Notes under the pieces: generated by a model | What the model saw: only the letters and a program-made list of their open reading frames with translations | The model's database searches: none | Told to the model about the DNA's origin: nothing | NCBI RefSeq assembly: GCF_028550415.1 | Contig: NZ_JAQQKX010000001.1 | Location: forward strand, 186,001 to 250,000 | Length of the DNA: 64,000 nucleotides | Source of the DNA: Asticcacaulis aquaticus | GTDB lineage: Bacteria; Pseudomonadota; Alphaproteobacteria; Caulobacterales; Caulobacteraceae | Direction: 5' to 3' | Translations under genes and position numbers: made by a program | Shown here: positions 46,475 through 56,502 of the stretch, piece after piece | Position numbering within the stretch: the stretch's first letter is position 1 | Layout of the letters: the number at the start of each line of letters is the position of its first letter

Positions 46475-48892
46475 TTAGAACTGGGTGGATTGCGAGAAAC
46501 GGAAGGTTTCGGTCTTGTCATACTCTTCCCGCTTGAGCAGCTGGCTGATATCGAACTGGATCGGCCCCATCGGCGACTTCCAGCGGATGGTGATACCAGC
46601 GGCGGCCCGCAACGAGAAATCATCCTTGATATAGTCCAGACGCGAACCGGCAACACAGGTTCCGGCCGCCGCCTGGGTAGCGCTGCAGTATTTCAGGCGG
46701 TCATCGACACCGCCCATCGTACCAAAGTCCACAAACAAAGCGGTTTTAAGGCCGTATTGCTCGGGCAGGCCGTTCGGGATACCCAGCTCGACCGTACCGA
46801 TGGCGTAGGTTTCCCCACCCAGCGCATAGGTCGAAGAGGTGTCGCGCGGGCCGATACCGGCGTTTTCAAAGCCGCGGAACGTGGTGCCCCCCTTGAAGAA
46901 ACGGTCGTTGATGCGGATCGAATCGCCGTTGGTCGGCGTGATGTTCCCCGCCAGCCCCTGAACGTGCAGGATCATATCCTTGCGGAAGCCGTGATACCAA
47001 TGGCCTTCAAGTTCCGAGCGAATATATTTCGCGTCGCCACCCAGACCGGCGAAATCCTGACGCAGGATCGCCTGCCAGCCGCGCGTCGCCATCACATAGT
47101 CGTTGCGGCGGTCGAACGACAGGGTATAGCCGACGCTCGACGTCACGCCGTTGCCGCACGAATAGAGCAGATCGTCGCAGCTGGTCGAGGACGTGGTCGA
47201 CAGTTCGTCGTTGCGCAGGTTGTAGCGCAGGCGCAGGATCGAATAGCCGTTCAGGCTGTAGCCCAGACGCAGGCCCGCACCGTTGGTCTTGGTCGAATAG
47301 CTCACGCCCGAATATTCGTAGGAGCTGGAGAAGATATCGACACCGGCGGAGATATCGCGGCCCATGAAGTGCGGTTCGGTGAACGACAGGTCGACGTTTT
47401 TCTGGATCGAACCCAGCGAGACACGCGCCCGAACGTTCTGACCGCGGCCGCGGAAGTTGCGCTCGGTGATGCCGACGTCGAGAATGAACTTTTCGTAGGA
47501 CGAGAACCCGGCGCCAAAGCTGAGTTCGCCCGTCGGCTGCTCGGTGACCTCGACGCGGATATTGGTGCGGTCGGGTGCCGAACCCGGCGTTTCCTTGATG
47601 TCGGCTTCTTTGAAGAAGCCGAGCGCGTTGACGAACATCTTCGAACGCTCGATCAGGGCCTTGTTATAGGCATCGCCTTCGGAAACCAGCATTTCGCGGC
47701 GCACGACGCGGTCCAGCGTGCGGGCATTGCCGACGACATCGATCTTGTCGATATAGACGCGCGCGCCTTCGCGGACGTTGAAGGTCATGTCGACGGTCTT
47801 GCTCTCCGGGTTGCCTTCGTCGCGCGGGCGCACGTCCACGAAGGCGAAGCCCGCCTGCCCCGCCGCATAGGTCAGGGCGTCGACCGACTTTTCGATCAGG
47901 TCGCTCTCGTAGAGCTGGCCCGGCTGGATCGGCAGGATGCGCGCCAGGTTTTCACCGCTGAGCTTGTCGTTTTCGGTCTTCACCGTGACGCGGCCGAAAT
48001 TGTACTTCTCGCCTTCGTCCAGCGTGTAGGTGATGACGAAGTCCTTGCGGTCCGGCGTCAGTTCAGCGACCGCCGAAACGACGCGGAAGTCGTAGTAACC
48101 GCGGTTGGTATAGTGCTTCTTCAACTGCTCGCGGTCGTAATCCATACGGTCCGGATCGTAGTTGTCGTTCGAGGAGAAGAACTTCCACCACAGCGACTTG
48201 CGCGTGACGACGACGCCGGCCAGTTCGCTGTCCGAATAGGCCTTGTTGCCGACGAAGTTGACGTTCTCGACGCCGGTCTTGACGCCTTCATTGATTTCGA
48301 AGATCAGGTCGACGCGCTTTTGCGGCAGCTCGACGATCTTGGGCGTGACGGTCGCCGAAATGCGGCCCGAACGGCGATAAAGCTCGATGATGCGCTGGAC
48401 GTCGGCCTGTACCTTGGCCTTGGTGAAGACGCCGCGCGGGCGGATGGTGACTTCGTCACGCAGCTTGTCCTTCGACAGGGCCGAATTGCCTTCGAAGACC
48501 ACCTGATTGATGATCGGCGCTTCAACGACGCTGATGACCATTTCCTGACCGTTCATCACGATCTGCACGTCCGAGAACAGTTCGGTGCGGAAGAGGGTCT
48601 TCACCGACTGATCGATCAGGGCGTCGTTGACCGTCTGGCCCACCTGAATCGGCAAATAGGAAATCACGGTCGCCGAATCGATCCGCTCATTGCCCTCGAC
48701 CTTGATGCGGCCGATGGTGGCCACCTGAGGGGCCGGGGCTTCCTGAGGCGCCTGTTGCTGCTGCTCGGCGGGCGGGGCCGGCGGCGCTTCCTGCGCGAGG
48801 GTCGGCGCGGCGGCGGCCAGAAGGGCGAACAGGCTGACCGAGGCCGCCAGCGGACGGAAGGTCTTCGGCGTAAGGAGGTTATGGCTGAGCAT
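46475..48892 (-). CDS. bamA: Outer-membrane protein assembly factor BamA
   Basis: 805 residues. A signal peptide (to about residue 34, ALLAAAAPTLAQ) is followed by a Pro/Gln-rich spacer and five POTRA domains (about 60-430, beginning ATIGRIKVEGNERIDSATVISYL). The C-terminal Omp85 barrel has the characteristic FSYEKFILDVGITERNFRGRGQ, FKGGTTFRGFENAGIGPRD (containing the conserved RGF of loop 6) and a terminal FRFSQSTQF with Phe last. BamA folds and inserts outer-membrane proteins. It lies between rseP and skp, as in most Gram-negatives. Confidence 0.97.
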   Translation of the reverse strand: MLSHNLLTPKTFRPLAASVSLFALLAAAAPTLAQEAPPAPPAEQQQQAPQEAPAPQVATIGRIKVEGNERIDSATVISYLPIQVGQTVNDALIDQSVKTLFRTELFSDVQIVMNGQEMVISVVEAPIINQVVFEGNSALSKDKLRDEVTIRPRGVFTKAKVQADVQRIIELYRRSGRISATVTPKIVELPQKRVDLIFEINEGVKTGVENVNFVGNKAYSDSELAGVVVTRKSLWWKFFSSNDNYDPDRMDYDREQLKKHYTNRGYYDFRVVSAVAELTPDRKDFVITYTLDEGEKYNFGRVTVKTENDKLSGENLARILPIQPGQLYESDLIEKSVDALTYAAGQAGFAFVDVRPRDEGNPESKTVDMTFNVREGARVYIDKIDVVGNARTLDRVVRREMLVSEGDAYNKALIERSKMFVNALGFFKEADIKETPGSAPDRTNIRVEVTEQPTGELSFGAGFSSYEKFILDVGITERNFRGRGQNVRARVSLGSIQKNVDLSFTEPHFMGRDISAGVDIFSSSYEYSGVSYSTKTNGAGLRLGYSLNGYSILRLRYNLRNDELSTTSSTSCDDLLYSCGNGVTSSVGYTLSFDRRNDYVMATRGWQAILRQDFAGLGGDAKYIRSELEGHWYHGFRKDMILHVQGLAGNITPTNGDSIRINDRFFKGGTTFRGFENAGIGPRDTSSTYALGGETYAIGTVELGIPNGLPEQYGLKTALFVDFGTMGGVDDRLKYCSATQAAAGTCVAGSRLDYIKDDFSLRAAAGITIRWKSPMGPIQFDISQLLKREEYDKTETFRFSQSTQF

Positions 48893-48997
48893 AAAGTTCT
48901 GGATCCGCTTTATATGTTGGCAGTCGTCTGATGGGCAGTAGGGAACACGCGCGGCACGACCGCTAACCCCTGTGAGTATGGAGATGTTTTATGACGG

Positions 48998-50194
48998 TCA
49001 TGAAAACAGTCCCCCGAAAAATTTGCTGACGCCCATACGGTTAAGGTCATTCCATGTAGCGAACAACATCAATCCTAACAAGGCCACAAGGCCGAATCTG
49101 TAGCCCAGCCCCTGAATGGTGGCATTGAGCGGTTTACGCGCGACGGCCTCGTAGGTGTAGAACACCAGATGCCCCCCGTCGAGTACGGGCACCGGCAGCA
49201 GGTTGACGAAGCCGATGCCAATCGACACGACTGCCGCCAACTGCAGCATGGTCAGGGCCCAGTTCAGCGCCGTAATGCCGGGCGAGGTCTTCGCCTTGGC
49301 GACTTCGGCGGTCAGATCGCCGGTCGTCTTGGTCATACCCAGAATGCCGGACAGCTGATCGCCGTTTTCTTTTCCAGTGAAAATACGGCCAATATAGGTC
49401 AGGGTCGTGTCAAGCACGTCCACCGTCGTTTTAAAGCCCTCGGCCACGGCGTCGTGCGGCCAGTAGCGCTTGCGGTACGGCTGATCGGCGAAGTGCAGAC
49501 CGATGCGCCCGCCATAGACGACCGGCTGCCCCGGTTGGGTGATGACGTCGCGTTTGGGGGTGGCGTCGATCGTCACGATCTGAGCACCGCGACGGACCTC
49601 GAACCGCGTCGCCTGATCGGCACGCGTATTGATCAGGCGCGCCGCGTCCTGAAACTGATCGACCTTGCGTCCGTCGATGGACACCAGCACATCGCCGGTG
49701 CGGAACCCTGCGGCCTCGGCGACGCTGCCCGGCTCGGTTCGGTCGACCAGCGGCGGGCGAATGACCTCGCCGAACACACTCAGCAGAAACGCGAAGATGG
49801 CAATCGCCAGCACGAAATTGGCCATCGGCCCGGCCAGAACGATCAGAAAACGCTGCCACACCGGCTTGAAATGGAAATAGGCCTGTTCGGCCCCTGCCCC
49901 TTCGCGCTGGGTGATGGCGAGGCGGGCTTCCTGCAATTCTTTCTCATCCGGTGACATGGAAGACACATGTTCGTCGCCGGCGAACTTGACATAGCCCCCC
50001 AGAGGCAGGGCGCTCAGGCACCACAGCACGCCGTTTTTATCGCGGCGCGACCACAGGATCGGGCCGAATCCGACGGAAAACCGTTCGATCTTCGTTTTAA
50101 ACAGGCGCGCCACGCTGAAATGTCCCAGCTCGTGAATCGTCACGATCAGCGAGATCATCAGCAAGAATGTCGGTGCCCCCAGAAGTAATGTCAT
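48998..50194 (-). CDS. rseP: Site-2 intramembrane protease RseP (M50)
   Basis: 398 residues. Transmembrane helix 1 holds the zinc motif HELGH (22-26, TIHELGHFSVARLF). One PDZ domain sits in the middle (PGSVAEAAGFRTGDVLVSIDGRKV). The C-terminal helices carry the second metal motif NLLPVPVLDGGHLVFY. The enzyme cuts anti-sigma or signal-peptide remnants within the inner membrane. Only one PDZ domain is evident, against two in E. coli. It lies between dxr and bamA in the conserved order. Confidence 0.94.
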   Translation of the reverse strand: MTLLLGAPTFLLMISLIVTIHELGHFSVARLFKTKIERFSVGFGPILWSRRDKNGVLWCLSALPLGGYVKFAGDEHVSSMSPDEKELQEARLAITQREGAGAEQAYFHFKPVWQRFLIVLAGPMANFVLAIAIFAFLLSVFGEVIRPPLVDRTEPGSVAEAAGFRTGDVLVSIDGRKVDQFQDAARLINTRADQATRFEVRRGAQIVTIDATPKRDVITQPGQPVVYGGRIGLHFADQPYRKRYWPHDAVAEGFKTTVDVLDTTLTYIGRIFTGKENGDQLSGILGMTKTTGDLTAEVAKAKTSPGITALNWALTMLQLAAVVSIGIGFVNLLPVPVLDGGHLVFYTYEAVARKPLNATIQGLGYRFGLVALLGLMLFATWNDLNRMGVSKFFGGLFS

Positions 50195-50233
50195 TTAGTT
50201 TCCGTACCTTGTCGCCACGTTTTCACCCCGCAC

Positions 50234-51439
50234 TCACGCCGTAGCCGCCGACACAGCCTCAGAGGCCCCGCAGCGTCCCGCCAGTTCGGCGCGTGTGTCC
50301 GCGTCCGTGAGCAATATCCGATCGATATCATGGCCTAAATTTCCCGTTAAGGCCATAGAGGGTGATTCCGCCTTCTTCATGGCATGGGCTACGGCGTCGG
50401 GAATATCGAGGAATCCGATGCGCCCGGCGAGGAAGGCCTGAACCATCGCTTCGTTGGCCGCATTGAATACGACCGGCATCAGGCCACCGACCGTCAGGGC
50501 TTCGCGCGCCAGCCGCAGCATCGGGAAGGCGTCCTCGTCCGGCGCTTCGAAGGTCAGGGTGCCGATGGCACGCAGATCGAACGCCGGGGCTTTCCACGCA
50601 TGGCGGTCGGGCCAGCCGAGGCAATAGGATATCGGCACGCGCATGTCGGCGGGGCCCATCTGGGCAAGGGTCGAGCCATCGGCATATTCGACAAGGCTGT
50701 GCACGACCGACTGCGGATGGACCAGCACGTCGATCTGCTCGGCAGGCATGTCGAACAGATAGGCCGCCTCGATCAGTTCCAGCCCCTTGTTGGCCAGCGT
50801 CGCGCTGTCGATGGTGATCTTGGCCCCCATCGACCAGTTGGGGTGTTTGAGCGCCTGTTCGCGGGTGACCGATTTAAGCTGCTCACGCGTCTTGCCCCGG
50901 AACGGCCCGCCCGACGCCGTGAGGATCAGGCGGCGGATGCGGTCGCGCTGCGTGGTTTCAAAAACCTGAAAAATGGCGTTGTGCTCGGAATCGACCGGCA
51001 GGATGCGCCCGCCCGCCGCCTCGGCGCGCTCGATTAGCGCCCGCCCGCAGCAGACGAGGCTTTCCTTGTTGGCCAGGGCGATGGTCGCCCCCGTCCCCGC
51101 CGCCGCCCAGACGGGCTTAAGACCGGCAATGCCGACGATGGCCGCCATGACCCAGTCAGCACTTCGTCCGGCGGCGGCTTCGACGGCGTCGATACCGCAG
51201 GCGATCTCTATGCCGGAATGGCGCATCAGGTCCTGAAACAGGGGCCACTGCGACTCGTCAGCGATGACGGCGATGGCCGGGCGGAATTTAAGCGCCTGTT
51301 CGGCCAGCAATTCGGCGTTGCGCCCGGCGCACAGGGCCTCAAGGACATAGTCCACGCCGGGCGTCAGGGTTTCCTCGATCAGGTTCAGCGTCGAGACGCC
51401 GACCGATCCCGTGGAACCGAGAATGGAAATCCGCCTCAT
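50234..51439 (-). CDS. dxr: 1-deoxy-D-xylulose 5-phosphate reductoisomerase
   Basis: 401 residues from ATG 51439 (MRRISILGSTGSVGVSTLNLI). The frame is open far upstream, but that part is only cdsA read in another frame. It is the second enzyme of the MEP isoprenoid pathway, NADPH- and metal-dependent. Segments: GSTGSVG cofactor loop, LANKESLVCCG, PVDSEHNAIFQVFE metal site, TASGGPFRG, TIDSATLANKGLELIEAAYLF and VHPQSVVHSLVEYADGS. It overlaps the cdsA stop by 4 bases. Confidence 0.97.
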   Translation of the reverse strand: MRRISILGSTGSVGVSTLNLIEETLTPGVDYVLEALCAGRNAELLAEQALKFRPAIAVIADESQWPLFQDLMRHSGIEIACGIDAVEAAAGRSADWVMAAIVGIAGLKPVWAAAGTGATIALANKESLVCCGRALIERAEAAGGRILPVDSEHNAIFQVFETTQRDRIRRLILTASGGPFRGKTREQLKSVTREQALKHPNWSMGAKITIDSATLANKGLELIEAAYLFDMPAEQIDVLVHPQSVVHSLVEYADGSTLAQMGPADMRVPISYCLGWPDRHAWKAPAFDLRAIGTLTFEAPDEDAFPMLRLAREALTVGGLMPVVFNAANEAMVQAFLAGRIGFLDIPDAVAHAMKKAESPSMALTGNLGHDIDRILLTDADTRAELAGRCGASEAVSAATA

Positions 51440-52278
51440 AGTTTCGTCCCGAGCATGACCAGCCAGCGGATGCCGCCGATGGCGACGATGGCGAACATCA
51501 GGCCGTCGACGCGATCGAGCAGACCGCCGTGCCCAGGGATCAGGGCGCCGGAGTCCTTGACACCATACCGGCGTTTCAGCATCGATTCCCACAGGTCGCC
51601 GCCCATGGTCGCAAACGCCACCAGAAGCCCGACGATCAGGGCCGCCGTATTGGACTGAAACAGATCGGTCAGATCGGCCAGCGCCCCCGACGTCAGCATC
51701 CCGGCGATCATGCCCCCGGCGAAGCCTGCCCAGGTCTTGTTCGGCGAATATTTGGCCCACAGCTTCGGCCCGCCGATCAGCTTGCCGAACATATAGGCCG
51801 CGCTGTCGGCCGCCCAGGCGATGAGGAAGGCGAAAAACACCCAGTAGGTGCCGTTGTGGGTTTCACGCAGCCAGATAAGCACCAGCGCCGGCCAGCCGAT
51901 ATAGAAGGCGCCATAGGCCGCATCGAGATAGGGCCCTTTGAGACGACGGAAATAGAGCCCCGCACAGACCGTGCCGAAACTCAGAACCGCGATCCCGGCC
52001 AGAATATTGGACAGATATACCGTAAATACCGCCGACAGCACGGCCATGGTGATAGCAACGGCCATGCGGCTGGGCATGTGCGGCGCGGCCATGCTGCCCC
52101 ATTCGATGCTGAGGAAGGCGACACCGACGCTGAGCAGCAGCAGGAACGGCCACGAACCGAACCAGATGATCCCCAGCACGACCGGGATCAGCACCGCCGC
52201 CGAGGCGACGCGGAACAGCAGCTCGCGCGATTTCTTTGCGGGTTTGGGCGGCGTCTTCACGCCATCAGGCTGGGACAT
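51436..52278 (-). CDS. cdsA: Phosphatidate cytidylyltransferase
   Basis: 280 residues with about seven transmembrane helices. It makes CDP-diacylglycerol, the precursor of all phospholipids. The CDS signature is near the C-terminus: SMLKRRYGVKDSGALIPGHG followed by GLLDRVDGLMFA, containing the metal-binding Asp residues. It overlaps uppS by 14 bases and dxr by 4, so the three are translationally coupled. Confidence 0.95.
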   Translation of the reverse strand: MSQPDGVKTPPKPAKKSRELLFRVASAAVLIPVVLGIIWFGSWPFLLLLSVGVAFLSIEWGSMAAPHMPSRMAVAITMAVLSAVFTVYLSNILAGIAVLSFGTVCAGLYFRRLKGPYLDAAYGAFYIGWPALVLIWLRETHNGTYWVFFAFLIAWAADSAAYMFGKLIGGPKLWAKYSPNKTWAGFAGGMIAGMLTSGALADLTDLFQSNTAALIVGLLVAFATMGGDLWESMLKRRYGVKDSGALIPGHGGLLDRVDGLMFAIVAIGGIRWLVMLGTKL

Positions 52279-53032
52279 GGCCCGCCTCGACCGCGCCGAA
52301 CCGCCGTTCGCGCCGGTAGAATTCGTCCAGCGCCGCCTTCAGCGCCGCGCCGTCATAGTCGGGCCACAGGATGTCCTGAAACACGAACTCGGCATAGGCC
52401 GCTTCCCACAGCAGAAAGTTCGACAGACGATGTTCGCCCGAGGTGCGGATCACCAGATCGAGCGTCGGCAAGCCATGCGTAGACAGGAAGCCGCCGAAGG
52501 CGTCCGGCGTCAGGTCGTCAATCCGCGCCTCACCCGACTGCACCCGACGGGCGAAGGCCTTGGCACCTTCGACGATATCGGCCTGCGCCCCGTAGTTCAG
52601 CGCCACCTGAAGGAAAAAGCGCGAATTGTGCCTGGTGCGTTCGTGCGCGTCGTGAATGCAGGACAGGATATCAGCGGGAAGCCCGTCGCGCTGACCTATA
52701 ATGCGGACGCAGACGCCTTCGCGCGCCAGACGGTCGAGATCGGACCGGATGAAGGCCTTGAGCAGGCCCATCAGGTCGGACACCTCCGCCGCCGGACGCC
52801 GCCAGTTCTCGGTCGAAAAGGCAAACACCGTCATATGCGTCACGCCCAGATCGCCCGCTGCCGTGATCGTCTTTTTCAGGGCGTCGACCCCGGCCTTGTG
52901 ACCGAAGGTGCGTATCTGATGACGCGCCTTGGCCCAGCGGCCATTGCCGTCCATGATGATCGCGACGTGCAGTGCCTTAGACCCGTCCAGCGCGGCCTTG
53001 CCTTCGGCGATATGGTCCGGCCCTGAGGGCAT
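52265..53032 (-). CDS. uppS: Isoprenyl transferase (undecaprenyl diphosphate synthase)
   Basis: 255 residues. This cis-prenyltransferase makes the C55 carrier for peptidoglycan and O-antigen from farnesyl diphosphate and IPP. The catalytic Asp28 is in HVAIIMDGNGRWAKAR. Also seen are HKAGVDALKKTI, the FSTENWRRP motif, and the C-terminal LDLVIRTSGEHRLSNFLLWEAAYAE with the conserved RxSxExRxSNF pattern. The start is 49 bases after frr. Confidence 0.96.
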   Translation of the reverse strand: MPSGPDHIAEGKAALDGSKALHVAIIMDGNGRWAKARHQIRTFGHKAGVDALKKTITAAGDLGVTHMTVFAFSTENWRRPAAEVSDLMGLLKAFIRSDLDRLAREGVCVRIIGQRDGLPADILSCIHDAHERTRHNSRFFLQVALNYGAQADIVEGAKAFARRVQSGEARIDDLTPDAFGGFLSTHGLPTLDLVIRTSGEHRLSNFLLWEAAYAEFVFQDILWPDYDGAALKAALDEFYRRERRFGAVEAGHVPA

Positions 53033-53080
53033 GAACGCGGATTCCCTTATAATGCAATGACAGGCAGGTGCGGGAAAACC

Positions 53081-53638
53081 CTAAACCTGCATGATTTCCG
53101 CTTCCTTGACCTTGAGCAGTTCGTCGATGCGCTTGATGGCCTCATCGGTGAACTTCTGCACTTCGGTCGTCATCTTCTTTTGTTCGTCCTCGGAAATAAC
53201 CGAGTCCTTTTCGGCCTTTTTGAGGTCGTCATTGGCGTCGCGGCGAACATTGCGCACGGCGACGCGCTTTTCTTCGGCATATTTGCCGGCGATCTTGGCC
53301 AGTTCCTTGCGGCGCTCTTCGGTCAGCGGCGGGATCGGCACGCGCAGGGTCTGACCGTCGGTGATCGGATTGAGGCCCAGACCCGCATTGCGGATGGCTT
53401 TTTCCACCGACACCACCAGGCCCTTGTCCCAGACATTGACGCTGATCATACGCGGTTCCGGCACCGAGATCGCGGCGCAGGACAGGATCGACATCGACGA
53501 CCCGTAGGCGTCGACCGTGATGCCTTCCAGAAGACCCGACGAGGCACGACCGGTGCGCAGGCCGCCGAAATCGTCCTTCAGCGCCACGACCGCCTTGTCC
53601 ATGCGATCCTTGAATTTATTGAGTTCGGGTTTGCTCAT
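53081..53638 (-). CDS. frr: Ribosome recycling factor
   Basis: 185 residues, the exact family length. Domain I is a three-helix bundle ([33 protein letters not shown] opening, [41 protein letters not shown] end), and domain II is the small beta insert ([29 protein letters not shown]). It works with EF-G to split post-termination ribosomes. It lies 30 bases after pyrH in the conserved rpsB-tsf-pyrH-frr order. Confidence 0.98.
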   Translation of the reverse strand: MSKPELNKFKDRMDKAVVALKDDFGGLRTGRASSGLLEGITVDAYGSSMSILSCAAISVPEPRMISVNVWDKGLVVSVEKAIRNAGLGLNPITDGQTLRVPIPPLTEERRKELAKIAGKYAEEKRVAVRNVRRDANDDLKKAEKDSVISEDEQKKMTTEVQKFTDEAIKRIDELLKVKEAEIMQV

Positions 53639-53668
53639 GGCTTTTTATCTCTGGCAGTTGGAGCGGCC

Positions 53669-54397
53669 TTAAGCCTGCTCGGAAATAACGGTGTGGACGC
53701 CCTGGCCGGTGATGACCTTCTTCAGGGCCCCCGGTTCGCGGATCGAAAATACGACGATGGGGATATCGTTCTCGCGCATCAGCGACACGGCGGACGCATC
53801 CATGACGCGCAGGTCCTTCGACAGGACGTCCATATAGCTCAGGCGTTCGTAACGTTCCGCCGACGGGTCCTTCTTCGGGTCGGCGGTATAGACGCCGTCA
53901 ACCGACGTGCCCTTGAACAAGGCGTCGCAGTTCATCTCCGCCGCGCGCAAGGCCGCCGCCGTGTCGGTCGTGAAATAGGGTGCGCCCGTCCCGGCGGCAA
54001 AAATCACCACGCGGCCTTTTTCGAGGTGGCGCATGGCCCGGCGACGCACGAAGGGTTCGCACACCGAATTCATCTGGATCGCCGACTGCACGCGCGTGTC
54101 GACATCGAGCTTTTCGAGCGCGTTCTGCATGGCCAGCGCGTTCATAACGGTCGCCAGCATGCCCATATAGTCGGCGCTGGAACGCTCCATCCCCACCGCG
54201 GCCTTCGACAGGCCCCGGAAAATATTACCGCCACCGATGACGAGGCACAGCTCGACGCCCATCCGCGCGACCTCGGCGACTTCCTCGGCCACGGCCTTGA
54301 CCGTGTTCATGTCGATGCCGAAGCCCTGCTCGCCCATCAGCACTTCGCCCGAAATCTTCAGGAGGATGCGTTTATAGGTCGGGCTGGCGTCGGTCAT
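53669..54397 (-). CDS. pyrH: UMP kinase
   Basis: 242 residues from ATG 54397 ([22 protein letters not shown]). It is an amino-acid-kinase-fold enzyme phosphorylating UMP to UDP. Segments: [73 protein letters not shown], and [18 protein letters not shown]. Together with pyrG elsewhere in the window it feeds CTP synthesis. The gap to tsf contains a terminator, so pyrH-frr and the genes below probably have their own promoter. Confidence 0.97.
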   Translation of the reverse strand: MTDASPTYKRILLKISGEVLMGEQGFGIDMNTVKAVAEEVAEVARMGVELCLVIGGGNIFRGLSKAAVGMERSSADYMGMLATVMNALAMQNALEKLDVDTRVQSAIQMNSVCEPFVRRRAMRHLEKGRVVIFAAGTGAPYFTTDTAAALRAAEMNCDALFKGTSVDGVYTADPKKDPSAERYERLSYMDVLSKDLRVMDASAVSLMRENDIPIVVFSIREPGALKKVITGQGVHTVISEQA

Positions 54398-54479
54398 GGG
54401 TACTCTCAAAAAATCAGACGGGCGATGAATCGGATATAGTCGCGGATGGTCTAACGCAGTTTCATCCCTTTGAACAGAG

Positions 54480-54513
54480 AAAGGGCGCAGACACCCTGCG
54501 GTGCTGCGCCCTT
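54480..54513 (-). terminator. Terminator of tsf
   Basis: AAGGGCGCAG (54481-54490) pairs with CTGCGCCCTT (54504-54513). On the minus strand CTTTCTC follows the stem. It lies about 25 bases after the tsf stop and upstream of pyrH. Confidence 0.7.
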
Positions 54514-54535
54514 AAACCGTGCATAGATCAAAAGA

Positions 54536-55441
54536 TCAAGCGTTACCGCTCATCATCGAGGCGACTTCGGCAGCGAAATCGTCGACCTTCTTTTCCACGC
54601 CTTCGCCCAGGGCGAGACGGGTGAAGCCGGTCACCTTCACGTCGGCGCCGAGCGTCTTGGCCGTGTCGGCAATCAGTTGCTTCACGGTCTGATCCGGGTT
54701 CATGACGAAGGGTTGCTCAAGGAGCACGACTTCGCGCTGGAACTTCGAAATCTGACCGTCGACGATCTTGGCGATCATCGCTTCCGGCTTGCCTTCTTCG
54801 CGCGCCTTTTCCGTCAGAACGGTGCGCTCACGCTCGACCGCCGCCGGGTCGAGGTCGTCGGACGACAGCGACAGCGGCTGGGTGGCGGCGATGTGCATGG
54901 CGATCTTGCGGCCCATGTCGTTCAGGGCGTCAACGTCACCGGCGGACTCAACAGCCACCAGAACGGCGATGCGGCCAAGGTTCGGCGCGATCGCGTTGTG
55001 AATGTACGACGCGACGACGCCTTGCGACACCGTGTGCTTGGCCATGCGGCGAACGACCATGTTCTCACCGATATTGGCGATGAGGTTGGTGATTTCGTCG
55101 TTGACGGCGGCCTGAACGCCTTCGGCGTCGGCAGCGGCCAGACCGGCCTGAGCGGCATTGCGCGCCAGGTTCTGGAACAGCTCGTTACGCGACACGAAGT
55201 CGGTTTCGGCGTTGACTTCGACGGCGACCGAGGTCGTACCGTTCGAGGCGACGGCCACGAGGCCTTCAGCGGCGACGCGGTCGGCCTTCTTGGCGGCCTT
55301 GGACAGGCCCTTGGTACGCAGCCAGTCCATGGACGCTTCGACATTGCCCTCGTTCTCGGACAGGGCCTTCTTGCAATCCATCATGCCGGCGCCGGACTTT
55401 TCGCGCAGTTCCTTAACGAGTGCAGCAGTAATTTCCGCCAT
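54536..55441 (-). CDS. tsf: Elongation factor Ts
   Basis: 301 residues from ATG 55441 ([27 protein letters not shown]), with GGAGG upstream. It is the guanine-nucleotide exchange factor for EF-Tu. The N-terminal TGAGMMDCK-type motif and the [12 protein letters not shown] motif, which contacts EF-Tu, are intact; two core subdomains and a C-terminal coiled segment follow. It is preceded by two tandem hairpins in the gap after rpsB. Confidence 0.97.
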   Translation of the reverse strand: MAEITAALVKELREKSGAGMMDCKKALSENEGNVEASMDWLRTKGLSKAAKKADRVAAEGLVAVASNGTTSVAVEVNAETDFVSRNELFQNLARNAAQAGLAAADAEGVQAAVNDEITNLIANIGENMVVRRMAKHTVSQGVVASYIHNAIAPNLGRIAVLVAVESAGDVDALNDMGRKIAMHIAATQPLSLSSDDLDPAAVERERTVLTEKAREEGKPEAMIAKIVDGQISKFQREVVLLEQPFVMNPDQTVKQLIADTAKTLGADVKVTGFTRLALGEGVEKKVDDFAAEVASMMSGNA

Positions 55442-55470
55442 GGAATCCTCCATAAATCTCAAAAAGCTAA

Positions 55471-55498
55471 ACCCTCGGTGGCTCCATAGCCCGAGGGT
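55471..55498 (-). promoter_or_regulatory. Hairpin in the tsf leader (attenuator-like)
   Basis: ACCCTCGG (55471-55478) pairs with CCGAGGGT (55491-55498). Read on the minus strand it is followed by TTTAGCTTTTT and then the tsf ribosome-binding site, about 30 bases before the ATG. Confidence 0.5.
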
Positions 55499-55513
55499 GT
55501 GACAGGTATGTAA

Positions 55514-55546
55514 AAGACGGAGCCTAATCTAATCAGGCTCCGTCTT
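55514..55546 (-). terminator. Hairpin terminator of rpsB
   Basis: AAGACGGAGCCT (55514-55525) pairs perfectly with AGGCTCCGTCTT (55535-55546) around a 9-base loop, with a short T-run on the minus strand. It starts 14 bases after the rpsB stop. Confidence 0.7.
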
Positions 55547-55559
55547 GTTCCTGAGTAAA

Positions 55560-56327
55560 TTAGGCTTCGCTGGCTTCTTCGGCGAGCAGGGCCGGCTCGA
55601 CCGGCGCTTCCGAGGCACCCAGATCGATACCCGAAGCCGACTGACCGGCGGCCAGACCGTCGAGGACGGCGTCGGCGATCAGGTCGCAATACAGTTGCAG
55701 GGCGCGGGCAGCGTCGTCGTTGCCCGGAACCGGATAGGTGATGCCGTCCGGATCGGAGTTCGAGTCGAGGATACCGATCACCGGGATGTTCAGCTTGCGG
55801 GCTTCCTGGATGGCGATCGATTCCTTGTTGGTGTCGATCACGAACATCAGGTCGGGGATACCGCCCATGTCCTTGATGCCGCCGAGCGACAGTTCCAGCT
55901 TCTCACGCTCGCGCGTCAGGGTCAGCAGTTCCTTCTTGGCGCGGCCCGACGGATTGTCGAGAACCTGCTCCAGCTCGCGCAGACGGGCGATCGAACCGGA
56001 AATGGTGCGCCAGTTGGTCAGCGTGCCGCCCAGCCAGCGGTGGTTGACATAGTACTGAGCCGAACGCTTGGCGGCGACGGCGACCGGACCGGCGGCCTGA
56101 CGCTTGGTGCCGACGAACAAGACGCGGCCACCGTTGGCGGCGACTTCACGCACCTTCAGCAGGGCCTGATGGAACAGCGGCAGGGTTTGCGACAGGTCGA
56201 TGATGTGGATGTTAGAACGCGAACCGAAGAGGTAACGTTCCATCTTCGGGTTCCAGCGGTGGGTCTGGTGACCGAAGTGCGTGCCGGCTTCGAGCAGGGC
56301 GCGCATAGACAGTTCAGGCATAGCCAT
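55560..56327 (-). CDS. rpsB: 30S ribosomal protein S2
   Basis: 255 residues from ATG 56327 ([25 protein letters not shown]), with AAGGAAG upstream. The upstream open frame has no ribosomal resemblance. Conserved S2 segments: [68 protein letters not shown], and [28 protein letters not shown] 25-residue acidic, Ala-rich tail extends the C-terminus. It opens the rpsB-to-lpxB supercluster; its leader carries a promoter candidate and a hairpin. Confidence 0.98.
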   Translation of the reverse strand: MAMPELSMRALLEAGTHFGHQTHRWNPKMERYLFGSRSNIHIIDLSQTLPLFHQALLKVREVAANGGRVLFVGTKRQAAGPVAVAAKRSAQYYVNHRWLGGTLTNWRTISGSIARLRELEQVLDNPSGRAKKELLTLTREREKLELSLGGIKDMGGIPDLMFVIDTNKESIAIQEARKLNIPVIGILDSNSDPDGITYPVPGNDDAARALQLYCDLIADAVLDGLAAGQSASGIDLGASEAPVEPALLAEEASEA

Positions 56328-56410
56328 GTGAATCTTCCTTTTTAATTCCGATAGACCTCCGCGGATTGAAAGCTCTGGCAAGCCGGAGCCTCGGAACGGT
56401 TGAACGTCGA

Positions 56411-56435
56411 AATTGCCTTTGAAACAAAGACAATT
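56411..56435 (-). promoter_or_regulatory. Hairpin in the rpsB leader
   Basis: AATTGCCTTTG (56411-56421) pairs with CAAAGACAATT (56425-56435) with one mismatch around a 3-base loop. It lies about 85 bases upstream of the rpsB ATG, inside the predicted leader RNA, where S2 autoregulation could act. Confidence 0.4.
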
Positions 56436-56474
56436 CAGCCGCCCACCCGCGTATCCGCGTGTGAGATGGTGCGC

Positions 56475-56502
56475 AACTAGGCACAATCGACGATAAAATC
56501 AA
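56475..56502 (-). promoter_or_regulatory. Candidate housekeeping promoter of rpsB
   Basis: On the minus strand TTGATTT (56502-56496), a 13-base spacer and GCCTAGTT (56482-56475) fit the Caulobacter sigma-73 pattern. This gives a leader of about 140 bases. Confidence 0.4.

Noticed and set aside
45785-48931. Very long open frame on the plus strand opposite skp and bamA
   Set aside because: It is antisense to two well-supported genes, has no family resemblance and reflects codon bias in GC-rich DNA. Similar frames oppose dnaE, pyrG, ppiD and the TonB receptor gene.
51440-51760. N-terminal extension of the dxr reading frame
   Set aside because: The extra 107 codons are the cdsA coding region read out of frame; homology fixes the start at 51439.
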